A DNA stretch of 64,000 bases from Roseivirga sp. UBA6061 (GTDB taxonomy: Bacteria > Bacteroidota > Bacteroidia > Cytophagales > Cyclobacteriaceae), in NCBI GenBank assembly GCA_002427745.1, contig DIYF01000057.1, positions 1 through 64,000 on the forward strand, written 5' to 3'. The notes under the pieces are model-generated. The model was not told the origin of the DNA, ran no database searches, and was given only the letters and a program-made list of their open reading frames with translations. Positions 63,997 through 64,000 of the stretch are shown piece after piece. How positions within the stretch are numbered: position 1 is the first letter of the stretch; the number at the start of each line of letters is the position of its first letter. The position numbers were made by a program, and so were the translations under genes.

Positions 63997-64000
63997 GGTA

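Overview
The window looks like chromosome of a marine-type Bacteroidota, most likely order Cytophagales. The support is a SusC/SusD pair, lipoprotein signals ending in a Cys lipobox, SGLT-type symporters, LytTR regulators, weak Shine-Dalgarno sites, and the style of the FtsX/MacB and ECF-sigma genes. The species cannot be fixed from the sequence alone.

1-18 kb is a pentose-polysaccharide locus. It holds xylulokinase (cut by the window edge), xylose isomerase, a sodium/sugar symporter, an aldose epimerase, a GH43 beta-xylosidase, an MFS sugar transporter, two GH26 lipoproteins, SusC/SusD, a Gfo/Idh/MocA oxidoreductase and a phytanoyl-CoA dioxygenase-like enzyme. All recognisable catabolism is for xylose, and GH26 includes beta-1,3-xylanases, so an algal beta-1,3-xylan target is a reasonable guess.

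18-32.9 kb is mixed. It contains a tandem universal stress protein, a DegT aminotransferase, a MacB/FtsX-type permease, a ClpP paralogue, an ECF sigma factor with a small partner, a structured non-coding stretch, two unrecognised genes, a compact NACHT NTPase, a mini-lipoprotein, and a TPR sensor kinase with a LytTR response regulator. The kinase's ATP-binding G1 box looks degenerate.

32.8-55 kb is the most striking part, a probable biosynthetic gene cluster in four transcription units. OleB-OleC-OleD homologues run on the minus strand. A sulfotransferase runs divergently on the plus strand. A FAAL, a luciferase-like monooxygenase, a PKS (ACP-KS-AT-DH-KR-ACP) and an NRPS (C-A-PCP, hand-read code close to glycine) run on the minus strand. 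A diiron-oxygenase-like protein with a coiled-coil insertion, a fused double KAS III protein whose second half has lost its catalytic residues, and a cytochrome P450 run on the plus strand. There is no thioesterase. My working model is that FAAL/PKS/NRPS builds an enoyl-glycyl thioester, the KAS III protein takes the place of OleA, and OleD/OleC/OleB turn the beta-keto acid into a beta-hydroxy acid, a beta-lactone and finally an olefin.

55-62 kb holds two minus-strand operons that share a 20-nt leader element. One encodes an NlpC/P60-like protein, an unrecognised protein and a four-TM protein. The other encodes a 74-residue acidic peptide, a serine beta-lactamase-fold protein, an SdpA-like protein, an SdpB/HTTM-like membrane protein and an HpcH/HpaI aldolase. 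The second resembles a peptide production or processing operon. A 3'-half tRNA-Met fragment with its terminator lies at 62.2 kb and may mark an integration junction. An FMN-binding glutamate-synthase-domain protein closes the window.
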